Assembly (NCBI GenBank): GCA_025060135.1
Contig: JANXCY010000023.1
Span: 1 to 32,403 of the forward strand
Length of the DNA stretch: 32,403 nucleotides
Direction of reading: 5' to 3'
Origin: Anaerolineae bacterium
GTDB taxonomy: Bacteria > Chloroflexota > Anaerolineae > B4-G1 > DUEL01
In this document: piece after piece, positions 31,081 through 32,403 of the stretch
Layout of the letters: each line of letters starts with the position of its first letter
How positions within the stretch are numbered: the stretch's first letter is position 1
Notes under the pieces: model-generated
The model's input: only the letters and a program-made list of their open reading frames with translations
What the model was told of the DNA's origin: nothing
The model's database searches: none
Program-made: the position numbers and the translations under genes

Positions 31081-32403
31081 CTATTGGCTCCGAAGAACGA
31101 GGGGGAGGTAGACGCCATACACCGAATCAGATAGCCGGCCGAACTGGAGCGCCACGTCGGCCGTCAGCGACATCGGCAACGCCAGGGTCAGGGTGCGGCC
31201 AGTGGTGGGCACCGTCTGGGTGAGGAAAACCGTGCCGCTGAGGGTCTCCCACCAGGCGACGCGGTAGGTGCCCGAGATCAGCCCGCCCACGACAATCGTG
31301 CCCGAAATCGGCGGGATGGGCACATTGTTTACCACGTTCCACCAGGTGTGGTTGCGATTGTGCACCCACAGGTGGCCGCGACCGGCGACCCGATCCACCT
31401 GTCCCAGGACGCGCAGGTCGGGGTGGGACGCGACGGCCCGGGCATCCTCGTAGCGCCCGTTGTTCAGCGGGATCCCGTCCATAAAGTTGCGGAACGCCTT
31501 GAAGTGATAGTAGAGATTGTAGCGGCGGATGTTGACCGGATCCCAGTAGAGTTCGTACAGGCCACCCGGGTTGACCTGCCCCCAGAGGAAGTTGTGCAGC
31601 CACACACCCTGCACGTCCAGCGTCTGGCTGTAGACGTGGTCTCCGTAGTAATCGCCGTCATCGCCGATGGCGACTTCGCCGCGCGTAACGGGTTTGCCCG
31701 GCCCGGAAAGCGCCCGACCGCCCATCTGCAGGCTGTAGGCGGCGGTCAGGAGCGCCGAGTCGTGGTAGAGGAGCGTCAGGTCAAACTCGCCGTTGATGTA
31801 CACCCGACGCCCATCGGGACTGATCAGTTCCACGTTGTCTATCCAGGCATTCCCACCGGTGCCGAACGAGTTCTGGAAATAGATGGCAAGGGAGTGGATG
31901 GCGTTGTCGGAAATGACGATGCGGGCCGAAAGGGGGGCCAGGCTGCCGTCGTGGGTGTAGCGGCTATCAAAGACGCGCCAGTCGTAGGTGCCGGCGGGCG
32001 CGCTGCATAAAAAGTCCTGCCCTGAGGCCGTCGGCGGCACAACGTTGGAGCGCTCCTGCGGCGTACCGTGATCCAGAATCCACATCAGGCGCGGGCCGGA
32101 AAGGGTGTTGGGAATGTCATAGGCACAGGTGCCCGTGAAGCTCTCCGTCTTCATGACGTAGCGGATCACCCATTCGCCCTGACCGCGGATGACCAGCGAG
32201 CGCGGGGTGGCTCCGGCGTTGTGGAATCGGGTGGACCCGGGGATGCGCACCGACGCGCCCTGCCCGCCGACGACGTGGGCCGGGTTCGTCTCCAGCGCCA
32301 GCGGCGGGCCGATCGTCTGCGCCCAGCCCGCGTAGCGGTTGCCGCAGCAAGCGTAGGCATGCACGTCGGCATAATCCACACCAGCGTAGGCCGGGTTGCC
32401 CCA
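31081..32403 (-). CDS. C-terminal part of a large secreted protein (5' end off the window)
   Basis: The frame is open through the right edge, so this is only the C-terminal 440 residues or so. It is rich in aromatic and Gly residues, with beta-sandwich-like stretches (IVISDNAIHSLAIYFQNSFGTGGNAWIDNVELISPDGRRVYINGEF), then LHNFLWGQVNPGGLYELYWDP and a final domain (GTIVVGGLISGTYRVAWWETLSGTVFLTQTV) of the kind that closes glycoside hydrolases. A carbohydrate-active or cell-surface role is a guess; no catalytic motif can be assigned. It ends with VYGVYLPLVLRSQ, the same C-terminal motif as the broken propeller protein at 23599-25775. Confidence 0.7.
   Translation of the reverse strand, partial: WGNPAYAGVDYADVHAYACCGNRYAGWAQTIGPPLALETNPAHVVGGQGASVRIPGSTRFHNAGATPRSLVIRGQGEWVIRYVMKTESFTGTCAYDIPNTLSGPRLMWILDHGTPQERSNVVPPTASGQDFLCSAPAGTYDWRVFDSRYTHDGSLAPLSARIVISDNAIHSLAIYFQNSFGTGGNAWIDNVELISPDGRRVYINGEFDLTLLYHDSALLTAAYSLQMGGRALSGPGKPVTRGEVAIGDDGDYYGDHVYSQTLDVQGVWLHNFLWGQVNPGGLYELYWDPVNIRRYNLYYHFKAFRNFMDGIPLNNGRYEDARAVASHPDLRVLGQVDRVAGRGHLWVHNRNHTWWNVVNNVPIPPISGTIVVGGLISGTYRVAWWETLSGTVFLTQTVPTTGRTLTLALPMSLTADVALQFGRLSDSVYGVYLPLVLRSQ

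Overview
The window is a GC-rich bacterial chromosome segment, most likely from the phylum Chloroflexota and plausibly Anaerolineae or a relative. This rests on gene content and protein style, not on any search. The pointers are secreted proteins with long Pro-Thr linkers, two unrelated exported proteins ending in the same YLPLVLR motif, a DnaD-like/DnaC-like gene pair, AmmeMemoRadiSam genes, an RR-HK hybrid regulator, and many short-period repeats between genes. Almost everything is housekeeping. I see no prophage, transposase or CRISPR array.

Layout: the first ~145 bases are homopolymer C/G runs that look like an assembly artefact or contig end. Bases 146-2141 (minus) hold a promoter, tRNA-Gln(CTG), a TPP riboswitch with its terminator, and a translationally coupled thiamine pyrophosphokinase-ThiB pair for thiamine salvage. 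Bases 2504-6582 (minus) form an apparent operon: MEMO-like protein (AmmeMemoRadiSam B), a broken PD-(D/E)XK remnant, AMMECR1 (AmmeMemoRadiSam A), a response regulator-histidine kinase, and a dihydroorotate/dihydropyrimidine dehydrogenase-like Fe-S flavoprotein. Bases 6605-9227 (plus) carry mreBCD for rod shape. Bases 9341-11318 carry a DnaD-like protein and a protein containing two complete DnaC-type ATPase modules in one chain. A CIRCE-controlled groES-groEL operon follows (11373-13549), ending in a strong terminator.

Bases 13551-17841 carry a ZIP metal transporter (probably leaderless), an L-lactate permease and the lipid II flippase MurJ. Next come an exported C39-type peptidase with TPR repeats (17901-19139) and convergent nadB (minus). 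The third AmmeMemoRadiSam member, a radical SAM enzyme with a Tat-like signal, is at 21081-22325, about 15 kb from its partners, followed by ruvB. A large beta-propeller secreted-protein gene (23599-25775) appears broken by a frameshift and a missing start codon. The run cdaA, ybbR-like cdaR and der (25874-29432) couples c-di-AMP synthesis with a ribosome-assembly GTPase. The right end (minus) has a secreted polysaccharide deacetylase, a small DUF4870-like membrane protein, and the C-terminal part of a large secreted protein that runs off the edge.

The most notable observations are the tandem DnaC-like protein with a REP-like palindrome at its gene junction, the shared C-terminal YLPLVLR motif, the Tat-like signal on a radical SAM enzyme, and the family of 7-10 nt period repeats that abut gene starts and stops.
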